DNA of 5,099 nucleotides, from NCBI GenBank assembly GCA_938039305.1, contig CALHUZ010000391.1:1-5099 (forward strand), given 5' to 3'. The translations under genes were made by a program, and so were the position numbers. Source of the stretch: an uncultured Saprospiraceae bacterium (GTDB taxonomy: Bacteria > Bacteroidota > Bacteroidia > Chitinophagales > Saprospiraceae). Numbering within the stretch: the first letter of the stretch is position 1; every line of letters begins with the position of its first letter. The notes below the pieces were generated by a model. It ran no database searches. It had not been told where the DNA came from and was given only the letters and a program-made list of their open reading frames with translations. Of this stretch, positions 1 to 5,099 are shown piece by piece.

Positions 1-305
1 CCATCCGAAAGAGTACATGCCACAGTCGTTATAGTAAAGTCTGTGCCATCTGTAAGAAACAAGCCTGCATCTACATCTATCACCACTTGTGCTACTGCCC
101 CAGAATCATCTGGATCCGTATTATCAGACACATAGCCAGAAGGCTGCTCACAATCAGTTTGCGAAACATCTGGATTCCCTAATCCGTCTCCGTCTGCATC
201 TTCGTACCATGTGATCTCAGTACAAGGATCATCACTATCCGAACAGGAGACTAACAATATACCAGGCATCATCAACAGCAAAAGAAACACTACTATCTTA
301 TTCAT
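1..305 (-). CDS. Partial MopE-like lipoprotein, N-terminal 101 residues
   Basis: The reading frame starts at the ATG complementary to 303-305 and stays open to the left edge, so the C-terminus is missing. The visible protein starts with a hydrophobic signal peptide (residues 4-20) and a lipobox L18-V19-S20-C21. It should therefore be lipid-anchored after cleavage before C21. The residues after the cysteine are SDSDD, which resembles the acidic lipoprotein export signal that sends Bacteroidota lipoproteins to the cell surface. Residues 32-68 match the MopE/thrombospondin type 3-like pattern: WYEDADGDGLGNP (33-45), then C52, QPSGYV (54-59) and an Asp-rich end. D36, D38 and D40 sit in a DxDxDG loop expected to bind calcium or another metal. 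Such segments often precede adhesive or repeat domains in large surface proteins, but the rest of this one is unseen. The gene is divergent from the DUF983 gene. Family identity is fairly sure; function is not. Confidence 0.85.
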   Translation of the reverse strand, partial: MNKIVVFLLLLMMPGILLVSCSDSDDPCTEITWYEDADGDGLGNPDVSQTDCEQPSGYVSDNTDPDDSGAVAQVVIDVDAGLFLTDGTDFTITTVACTLSD

Positions 306-340
306 AAGTCTATGTTATTTGTTTTATACCCTTTAGACCA

Positions 341-353
341 TTGATTAAATCAA
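341..353. promoter_or_regulatory. Palindrome TTGATTAAATCAA, possible operator for the lipoprotein gene
   Basis: TTGATT-A-AATCAA is a perfect inverted repeat centred 42 bp upstream of the lipoprotein start codon. It resembles the FNR-type arrangement TTGAT...ATCAA but has 3 rather than 4 bases between the half sites. On the minus strand a TTTG (354-351), a possible -33 element, overlaps its edge. It is followed 22 bases later by a poor -7 candidate, TATAAAAC (328-321). The palindrome is AT-rich and could arise by chance, so its operator role is a guess from position. Confidence 0.3.
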
Positions 354-594
354 ATCCTTCGGATAGTCAGCATTATTTTTCGGTTGCATAATTTATGTAG
401 AGGCACACATCACAATTGCTACCCTTTTTTAGGAGGATTGCATTTACATCAAATATTAAATTGGGGAATTGCAAAACGAGCAGTTGGTGGTTTTATGGAA
501 GTGGGTTTGTGGCACCTACCATCAAACTTAGTAGACACCGTTTTAATCGATTGATGAAAGCATAATTCAATAAGCAATCATAATTGCTATGCTA

Positions 595-610
595 TGTGAT
601 CTTGATCACA
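595..610. promoter_or_regulatory. CRP-like operator TGTGATCTTGATCACA
   Basis: The sequence is a perfect TGTGA-N6-TCACA inverted repeat. Symmetry extends to 7-bp arms (TGTGATC / GATCACA) around a TT centre. This is the textbook binding consensus of CRP in Proteobacteria. It lies immediately upstream of a Bacteroidota-type promoter. If transcription starts near 644, the site is centred near -41.5, the classical position for a class II activator that overlaps the upstream promoter element. A two-base loop makes an RNA hairpin unlikely. The sequence match is certain. That a Crp/Fnr-family protein of this organism uses it is an inference. Confidence 0.6.
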
Positions 611-612
611 CT

Positions 613-639
613 TTGAATGTAAGGCAGGGTTTATATTTG
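613..639 (+). promoter_or_regulatory. Bacteroidota-type promoter for the DUF983 gene
   Basis: A TTG (613-615, within TTTG 612-615) is followed after 16 bases by TATATTTG (632-639). The latter fits the Bacteroidota primary sigma factor -7 consensus TAnnTTTG exactly. The 16-base spacer is slightly shorter than the usual 17-23. Transcription is predicted to start around 643-646, giving a leader of about 115 bases before the DUF983 start codon. The adjoining CRP-like palindrome suggests activated expression. The -7 match is strong; the start site is estimated. Confidence 0.6.
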
Positions 640-760
640 ATAATAACAATATGATACTGACTTTCTTACTCCAGATAGCTTACGAAAGGATACAAGGAGT
701 AGAAAGAAAACTGAAATATAACAATATCACTTCATCTATGCTTCATTCATTTTATACACT

Positions 761-1156
761 ATGGGATTTTCAATCAAAGCCATGTGGACCAATAAATGCC
801 CACGCTGCAGACAAGGCAATATCTTCACAGAACCATTCAATATATCCAAGCCACTGGACATGCCAAAGCAATGTGCCGACTGTGGTCAGTTTACAGAACC
901 TGAGCCTGGCTTTTATTTTGGAGCCATGTTTCTATCCTATATACTAAGCTCATGGTTTCTATTGCTTCCTACCCTGCTATTAGTCTTCTACTTTAAGTGG
1001 AGCGTCGGAGGCGCGATAGCATTCACTATTTTTTTAGCCGCATTAACTTATTTTAAGTTTCTCCGAGGTTGTCGATCATTGTGGTTACACATGATGGTAA
1101 AGCACAATCCTCAGATCGAGAAAGATGTGAAACAAAGAATACTGCAAGGTGTCTAA
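761..1156 (+). CDS. DUF983 family zinc-ribbon membrane protein
   Basis: The 131-residue protein has the DUF983 layout. A cytoplasmic-type zinc ribbon has its four cysteines at C13-P-R-C16 and C38-A-D-C41, with G42 after the last. The conserved stretch EPEPGFYFGAMFLSY (46-60) follows, then two transmembrane segments at about 53-77 and 82-101, and a basic tail with RGCRSLW (102-108). DUF983 proteins are widespread in Alphaproteobacteria and Bacteroidota, sometimes beside cytochrome oxidase assembly genes, but their biochemical role is not established. Here no such neighbour is visible. The ATG at 761 has no Shine-Dalgarno sequence, but it gives the usual short lead-in before the first CPxC; the next Met is residue 8 (782). 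The gene appears to be transcribed alone from the promoter at 613-639, with a CRP-like site upstream. It converges on the NYN gene. Confidence 0.9.
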   Translation: MGFSIKAMWTNKCPRCRQGNIFTEPFNISKPLDMPKQCADCGQFTEPEPGFYFGAMFLSYILSSWFLLLPTLLLVFYFKWSVGGAIAFTIFLAALTYFKFLRGCRSLWLHMMVKHNPQIEKDVKQRILQGV

Positions 1157-1169
1157 TTGTTAGACACTT
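1147..1169 (+). terminator. Stem-loop across the DUF983 stop codon
   Basis: Perfect 8-bp arms GTGTCTAA (1149-1156) and TTAGACAC (1160-1167) enclose the loop TTG. A G-U and an A-U pair extend the RNA stem to 10 bp. The left arm contains the DUF983 stop codon TAA. No clear U-run follows, so this may be a weak terminator or an mRNA 3'-end protecting hairpin. Bases 1164-1170 can pair instead with 1193-1199 (ACACTTG / CAAGTGT), an arrangement that would exclude the first hairpin. Confidence 0.45.
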
Positions 1170-1246
1170 GCTGTTGTAGTATTTGGAAAAGACAAGTGTG
1201 TATTAATAGTGGCTGGTGCTTCGCCGTTTAGACGTTTGTAGTAAGT

Positions 1247-1269
1247 AGCGTTATGCTTGCATTAACGCT
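1247..1269 (-). terminator. Stem-loop across the NYN gene stop codon
   Basis: AGCGTTATGC (1247-1256) pairs with GCATTAACGCT (1259-1269) with a single bulged A and the central TT, giving a 10-bp near-perfect inverted repeat. The right arm includes the stop codon of the minus-strand NYN gene. The bases that follow on the minus strand have no U-run, so an intrinsic terminator is possible but not typical. An alternative reading is that the palindrome is part of a repeat or recombination-like element flanking the gene. Confidence 0.4.
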
Positions 1270-2044
1270 TCTTCCTTTTCGAAGTATTCTTCTCTTTATT
1301 CTTTACAAAGATCAGCTTGTGTCTACTTTTAGAATTTTCTCTTTGCTCTATATCAAACTTCCCAATTGACTTAATCAATGGAGTTAGCTTTTCAAAACCA
1401 TAATTTCTGGAATCAAAGTTCGGTTGCTTCTTCTGAAGTAAGCTTCCTACATCCCCAAGAAATGCCCAGCCTTCTTCATCTGACTTATCAGATATCGTAC
1501 TTGCGATAAGGGCTGTGACTTTAGGAGTGATCTTCGCTATCGTCTCCTTCTCTTTGCCTTTCTGAGTTACGTTCTCTTTCTTTTCAGTTTCTCTTTTTAA
1601 GATTTCGATGTAGATAAACCTGTCGCATGCTACAATGAATGGATTAGGTGTCTTCTTCTCCCCTATGCCGATCACTTGCATACCAGCTTCGCGGAGTCGT
1701 GTAGCAAGCTTTGTGAAGTCACTATCACTTGATACAAGACAAAATCCATTTACCTTTTCAGAATAGAGAATGTCCATGGCATCTATGATCATCGCAGAGT
1801 CAGTTGCATTCTTACCTGTGGTATATGCGTATTGCTGAATGGGAGTGATGGCGTTTTGAAGGAGCATATTCTTCCACTTCGACAGATGCGGACTTGTCCA
1901 GTCGCCATAGATTCTTTTTATAGTAGGATTGCCATACTTGGCTATTTCCTCCATCATCTCTTTAACATGAGCGGATGGTATATTATCACCGTCTATAAGT
2001 ACGGCTAAGTTTGAATTTGAATTCATATTGGTATTGTTGTTCAT
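1262..2044 (-). CDS. NYN-domain ribonuclease with C-terminal OST-HTH/LOTUS domain
   Basis: The 260-residue protein starts with an Asn-rich leader (1-12), then a PIN-like NYN domain (about 13-150). The expected acidic metal-binding residues are present: D18 and D20 in LIDGDN, D82 in ATDSAMIID, and D107 and D109 in SSDSDF. The fold should be an active Mg2+-dependent RNase. A charged, Lys/Glu-rich linker (about 150-172) leads to an OST-HTH/LOTUS domain (about 173-248) with the typical WAFLGDVGSLLQKKQPNFD (193-211), then RNYGFEKL, and a basic tail (KNKEKNTSKRKKR). LOTUS domains bind RNA, with G-rich or G-quadruplex RNA reported for some, so the protein probably recognises and cuts RNA in the cytoplasm. 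Its substrate is unknown. The ATG at 2044 has no Shine-Dalgarno; Met7 is an alternative start and would not affect the domain. It stands alone between a convergent gene and the downstream end of the hydrolase operon. Its flanks share a weak motif that hints at a mobile cassette. Confidence 0.9.
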   Translation of the reverse strand: MNNNTNMNSNSNLAVLIDGDNIPSAHVKEMMEEIAKYGNPTIKRIYGDWTSPHLSKWKNMLLQNAITPIQQYAYTTGKNATDSAMIIDAMDILYSEKVNGFCLVSSDSDFTKLATRLREAGMQVIGIGEKKTPNPFIVACDRFIYIEILKRETEKKENVTQKGKEKETIAKITPKVTALIASTISDKSDEEGWAFLGDVGSLLQKKQPNFDSRNYGFEKLTPLIKSIGKFDIEQRENSKSRHKLIFVKNKEKNTSKRKKR

Positions 2045-2109
2045 TGGTTTGGCTGTTTAGATACAGCGCTTGGTTATATAACGGGGATTAATGAGTGATA
2101 GACATTAAA

Positions 2110-2138
2110 TAGTGTTTTCTATTTCTTTTTAAACACTA
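2110..2138 (-). terminator. AT-rich hairpin at the end of the serine hydrolase gene
   Basis: Perfect 8-bp arms TAGTGTTT (2110-2117) and AAACACTA (2131-2138) enclose a 13-base loop that contains the hydrolase stop codon. On the minus-strand transcript the stem is followed by UUUAAU. The weak stem and short U-run make it a modest intrinsic terminator, but it lies where the three-gene minus-strand run should end. The 74-base gap to the NYN gene leaves read-through possible. Confidence 0.4.
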
Positions 2139-3786
2139 AATTCTTAACTCTACCAGAATCAAGTTCAAATCCAGAAATGACGCCATTAGTTCTTTGAAAC
2201 CTGGCAACACCCTGCTCTAATGCAATTTGATCGATGTCCTCAATCGTACATTGCTTAGCTAACTTATCCTCAATTCTTGATTTTAGAATTCCGTTTTCTA
2301 ATTCAAAAATATAGGTCACATCAAGCTCTTGACTATAATAACTACCTACGAAGTCGGATAATTTAACTCCAGAGACATCTACTTCTTTTTTCCTTGGCGC
2401 TATGGTTTCTCTACTGCCTTGTAATACGGTAAGCGTTTGTGTTTGACCATCTTTTAGATCTGAGAATGTAAAGCTCAGTCCATCATCTCCGGGAATTTGA
2501 AATCTACCTCCATTGACCCTAACAATATTATACGATGATTGATTCCATGATTGCAACACATTTAGTGAATCATTTTTGATTGATAGATTAAGAATCACTC
2601 CAGGTTCTATTTTATACTGCCCTACTATTTGATCTAATGGGTATGCTACACTTGAAGATTCACCTTCTGAAGAATCACTTGCGGCCATGTCCTCAACCGC
2701 ATCAGTCGCCTCCACAAACTTGCCTTTAAGCATGACGTCTGCAACTTGGTCAGCCATAGCTGATGGATTAGCATCTCCTCTATTGGCAAAAATTGCGATG
2801 GACATTTTTTGATCAGGGAATCTCAGCAGCTCAGCCCTAAACCCCACAAATGCGCCACCATGCCTGACAGCTTTCAGCCCTTTATATTCAGTGACAAATA
2901 ATCCAGAAGCATAATCTATGACCTCTCCATTATTCAAAACTCCTTGCTCTATCATCATTTTCCAGAAAGCTTCACTGAGCACTTCAGAATTATAATAAGC
3001 ATCGTCCCACTTCTTAATGTCTTCTATGCTCGTAAAAATCCCTCCATCGCCAATCATATCTAAAGTGGTCATACTGATCCTATAACTATCCATTCCACTT
3101 GGCATATAACCCGAAGCTCTATTTTTAACTATTTGTGTGTGATCATTATGGAAGTGAGTATTACTCATAAGGAGAGGTGCGAATATTTCCTTCTGAGCGA
3201 AGTCAGCCATATTCATACCTGATACTTCCTTTACGATCTGCCCTAAAAGCCAATATCCAGAATTGCTATACAAGAACTCTTCACCTGGCTCAAAATTAAG
3301 ATCTGATTGATTTATCAACCAAGCCATAAGGTGCGCATCTGTATAATAGTCATCATCGCCATAACCCTTCAAATAAGCCAACTGCAGATAATCCCTTATT
3401 CCACTCGTGTGATTCAATAAATGCCTGATTGTAATCTGCTTGGCGTAATCTGGGAATTCAGGGAAGTATTCACTTAAAGTATTCTCAAGACTCAATTGTC
3501 CTTGCTCAGCCAATAACACAATACATGCCGCTGTAAACTGCTTAGACGTTGAGCCTATTCTAAAAACTGAAGAAGGCGAGTTTGGAATATCATATTCCAT
3601 ATTGGCCAAGCCATAACCTTTAGCATAAACCAACTCTCCGTTTTCAATTATACCCAATGCGCATCCAGGAGTATTCGCTTTGTGCCATTCAGAAAAGATG
3701 CTATCTATGGCCTGACTTTCTTTGATTTGCGCCATAGAAAATATTGAGTACAGAGAAAACGTAATTAGTATGATTGCTCTTTTCAT
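2119..3786 (-). CDS. Secreted class C beta-lactamase-like serine hydrolase
   Basis: The 555-residue precursor has a signal peptide (1-19, cleavage likely after SMA before Q20), so it acts in the periplasm or outside the cell. Residues about 25-355 form the beta-lactamase/transpeptidase-like domain. The catalytic motifs are S79-T-S-K82 (nucleophile and general base), Y173-S-N175, and H309-G-G in place of the KTG box. HxG replaces KTG in many esterase, DD-peptidase and peptidase members of this family, so antibiotic resistance should not be assumed. RHLLNHTSGI (121-130) is a family hallmark. A Ser/Glu-rich linker (about 360-381) leads to two lipocalin-like barrels or half-barrels, about 382-465 and 471-555, each opening with a VGxY pattern (IVGQY, FVGSY) as in DUF3471-type tails. 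The gene follows the small lipoprotein by 74 bp with no evident promoter between. The exact substrate cannot be told from sequence. Confidence 0.92.
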   Translation of the reverse strand: MKRAIILITFSLYSIFSMAQIKESQAIDSIFSEWHKANTPGCALGIIENGELVYAKGYGLANMEYDIPNSPSSVFRIGSTSKQFTAACIVLLAEQGQLSLENTLSEYFPEFPDYAKQITIRHLLNHTSGIRDYLQLAYLKGYGDDDYYTDAHLMAWLINQSDLNFEPGEEFLYSNSGYWLLGQIVKEVSGMNMADFAQKEIFAPLLMSNTHFHNDHTQIVKNRASGYMPSGMDSYRISMTTLDMIGDGGIFTSIEDIKKWDDAYYNSEVLSEAFWKMMIEQGVLNNGEVIDYASGLFVTEYKGLKAVRHGGAFVGFRAELLRFPDQKMSIAIFANRGDANPSAMADQVADVMLKGKFVEATDAVEDMAASDSSEGESSSVAYPLDQIVGQYKIEPGVILNLSIKNDSLNVLQSWNQSSYNIVRVNGGRFQIPGDDGLSFTFSDLKDGQTQTLTVLQGSRETIAPRKKEVDVSGVKLSDFVGSYYSQELDVTYIFELENGILKSRIEDKLAKQCTIEDIDQIALEQGVARFQRTNGVISGFELDSGRVKNLVFKKK

Positions 3787-3860
3787 GTGTTTATTTATTT
3801 TATGTTGCTTTAGTTGAACTATAATTCATTTTAATCTGAAACGAAAAAGTAAGTGGCCAT

Positions 3861-4547
3861 TTACATCTGTGACATATAATTTTCACCTACCTCTAAAAGA
3901 ATATCTAAGATTTCATCGTGATCTTGCTTTGAATAATTCTTTGTAAAATATGACAATGCATTCATATCATTTTTCTTTGTGATATAGATCCCCGCATAAT
4001 TCAAAGAATCAGATTTTGGGTAAAATATCTTTAAGGCAAAGCCCTTCTTTTCTCTTTCAATGAAATTGTTTTGATAGATATCCTCAACCATATATTGCAA
4101 AGACTTCGTTTCAAACTCACATAAAACATCTTCAATAGTTAATTCGACAATCACCTTTTTTACGGAACTCTTAGGATCAGACGAGCTGTAATAGACACTA
4201 TCTATTTGCAGCCCTTTCCTCACTTTTTTATCTCTCAAGCTGTCAACTCCACATGAGGGCTTTAGAGATTTTAAGGCAAACTCCGATGTTATCATATTTT
4301 TTAGACTTAACATACTTGTTGGGCCACTATCAGAGTACATACCATAATCAAAATCAAAAGTGATTTGATCATTCTTCACTTCACCCACATATGAGTCAAT
4401 ACCTCGATTAACTACAAGTTCATAACCAGAAGGAATATATGGCGCATATGATTTCTGCTTATACGAAGAATGATGTGGATCGTACTTAGTTGTCGAACAA
4501 CTTAAGAATAGAATTAGTAGAAAGCTATATTGCATTGATCCTTTCAT
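3861..4547 (-). CDS. Small lipoprotein of unknown function
   Basis: I do not recognise a named family for this 228-residue protein. Its N-terminus is a short hydrophobic signal (residues 5-16) ending LFLSC, so lipidation at C17 is likely, although Phe at -3 is not the ideal lipobox. The residues after the cysteine (STTKYDPHH) lack the acidic export signal, which suggests a periplasm-facing anchor. The mature part has a pattern seen in Bacteroidota hypothetical lipoproteins: PSGYELVVNRGIDSYVGEV (39-57) and FDFDYGMYS (64-72). Two more cysteines sit in PSCGVDS and DVLCEFE and could form a disulfide. ATG at 4547 is preceded by an A/T-rich leader; Met5 is another possible start. It lies 41 bp downstream of the DUF6624 gene and 74 bp upstream of the serine hydrolase, all in one direction, so co-expression is likely. 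Function is open. Confidence 0.75.
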   Translation of the reverse strand: MKGSMQYSFLLILFLSCSTTKYDPHHSSYKQKSYAPYIPSGYELVVNRGIDSYVGEVKNDQITFDFDYGMYSDSGPTSMLSLKNMITSEFALKSLKPSCGVDSLRDKKVRKGLQIDSVYYSSSDPKSSVKKVIVELTIEDVLCEFETKSLQYMVEDIYQNNFIEREKKGFALKIFYPKSDSLNYAGIYITKKNDMNALSYFTKNYSKQDHDEILDILLEVGENYMSQM

Positions 4548-4588
4548 TTATTGAGAATTTGTAGTGTGATAGCATCCGACAATCTTTA

Positions 4589-5099
4589 TCATAACCACCC
4601 CACCTTTTCTCTCCATTCATCATACTCGCGCTTCCTTTTTTCAAAATCAGTGGGTGGTGATTGGTTTTCTCTTTCAGCTCGACTCTTTATAACTTCTGTT
4701 TGTTCTTCAATTGTGTTCAGACCTATTGATGCTCTTCTTTGATTCACCTTGATTAAGTCGTCATATGGTTGCGGACTTAATACTCCGTCTTTGTCCCAAT
4801 CAAACTGAGTTCCATAAAGCTGCGGTCTTCCTTCATACACTGCTATACGATCAGTCAAGTAAGCCAAGTCTCTTGAGCTTGCATCATCTTTGCTAACTGC
4901 AACCTCTAACAGACTTGCACACTTCTTCATAAAGCCGGGTTGTCCTATAGAGTGTTGGATCACCAACCAGGCAGCTTCACTGGCCTCTTTACCTACCTTG
5001 CTAATTGTTGGATAGCCGATTGAGTCAATTATCTCATTTAGGGCCTTGGCATTGCTATGATGCAGTTGCTCCATTTCTTCGTTATAGCCTTCTCCAAGT
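4589..5099 (-). CDS. Partial DUF6624 family protein, N-terminus beyond the window
   Basis: The frame ends with TGA at 4589-4591 and stays open through the right edge, giving 169 visible residues. An ATG lies at 5074, but the eight residues before it, LGEGYNEE, continue into MEQLHHSNAKAL. That reproduces the DUF6624 pattern of a G-Y-x-x-E-M-x-x-x-H-x-x-N-A block, so the ATG is probably internal and the true start is outside. Counting that Met as 1, other family signatures are GYPTISKVG (20-28), AAWLVIQHS (34-42), LAYLTDRI (70-77), PQLYGTQF (84-91) and NQRRASIGL (111-119). The conserved His, Asp, Arg and Gln residues could be catalytic or ligand-binding, but no activity is established for the family. 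A secretion signal, if any, would be in the missing part. The C-terminus is charged (EKRKREYDEWREKVGW). It heads the visible minus-strand gene run. Family call is fairly confident, from memory of the motifs. Confidence 0.8.
   Translation of the reverse strand, partial: LGEGYNEEMEQLHHSNAKALNEIIDSIGYPTISKVGKEASEAAWLVIQHSIGQPGFMKKCASLLEVAVSKDDASSRDLAYLTDRIAVYEGRPQLYGTQFDWDKDGVLSPQPYDDLIKVNQRRASIGLNTIEEQTEVIKSRAERENQSPPTDFEKRKREYDEWREKVGWL

Larger units (their letters stand above)
306..760. other. Divergent intergenic region without a convincing gene
   Basis: This 455-base stretch separates the minus-strand lipoprotein from the plus-strand DUF983 gene. It holds a 13-bp palindrome (341-353), a short inverted repeat AGCAAT-CATA-ATTGCT (573-588), a CRP-like palindrome (595-610) and a promoter (613-639). 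From about 401 to 565 both strands have short open frames of 40-55 codons. They lack a good start and resemble no family I know, so I treat the stretch as non-coding, or possibly the remnant of something no longer recognisable. The last ~115 bases are the likely 5' leader of the DUF983 mRNA. Confidence 0.6.

Noticed and set aside
401..584. Short open frames on both strands (plus frame ending at 565, minus frame ending near 445), possibly a gene or transposon remnant
   Set aside because: No good start codon, no recognised family and lengths within chance for this base composition; the piece GTGTCTACTAAG on the minus strand suggested an element end, but no matching partner was found.
573..588. 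AGCAAT-CATA-ATTGCT inverted repeat as a second operator or terminator
   Set aside because: Six-bp AT-rich arms are weak and no functional context marks them, although they lie just upstream of the CRP-like site.
651..947. A 98-codon plus-strand open frame that starts near the predicted transcription start and overlaps the DUF983 gene
   Set aside because: It overlaps the well-supported DUF983 gene in another frame for most of its length, has no recognisable domain, and its composition looks like an out-of-frame shadow.
1157..1261. A complete integron attC site
   Set aside because: Only a single GTTATGC-like core is present; no paired inverse core at the right distance and no long imperfect palindrome joins them.
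2119..3786. A true antibiotic-resistance class C beta-lactamase
   Set aside because: The third motif is HGG rather than KTG and the protein has a long lipocalin-like tail, as in esterase or peptidase members of the family.
4551..4742. A 63-codon plus-strand open frame
   Set aside because: It lies antisense to the end of the DUF6624 gene, has no family features and no promoter match.

Overview
The window looks like chromosomal DNA from a low-GC member of the Bacteroidota, probably a Cytophagia- or Flavobacteriia-like environmental bacterium. Several signs support this. Genes lack Shine-Dalgarno sequences and instead have A/T-rich leaders. One promoter carries the Bacteroidota -7 element TAnnTTTG. 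One lipoprotein has an acidic tail after its lipid-anchored cysteine. The protein families (MopE-type lipoprotein, DUF983, class C-like serine hydrolase with lipocalin-like tail, DUF6624) also fit. The genus cannot be fixed from the sequence.

Layout. Positions 1-305 (minus) hold the N-terminal 101 residues of a probable surface lipoprotein with a MopE-like calcium/metal-binding segment; it runs off the left edge. Positions 306-760 are a divergent intergenic region with no convincing gene. It contains a perfect CRP-type palindrome just upstream of a Bacteroidota promoter that points at a DUF983 zinc-ribbon membrane protein (761-1156, plus). A hairpin-rich convergent spacer (1157-1261) follows. 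Next is a NYN-domain nuclease with a C-terminal OST-HTH/LOTUS domain (1262-2044, minus), whose two flanks share a loosely similar motif.

The right half is a run of three minus-strand genes read from the right edge: a DUF6624 protein (4589-5099, cut by the edge; its listed ATG is probably internal), an unrecognised small lipoprotein (3861-4547) and a secreted class C beta-lactamase-like serine hydrolase (2119-3786). Gaps of 41 and 74 bp, with no clear internal promoter or terminator, make one operon plausible. An AT-rich hairpin at the hydrolase stop codon is a candidate end for it.

I found no CRISPR array, RNA gene, intact insertion sequence or recognisable defence island. The points most worth following are the CRP-like site in a class II-like position, the domain make-up and flanks of the NYN-LOTUS gene, and the unexplained company of DUF6624, lipoprotein and hydrolase. 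None of these is evidence by itself for a new system.
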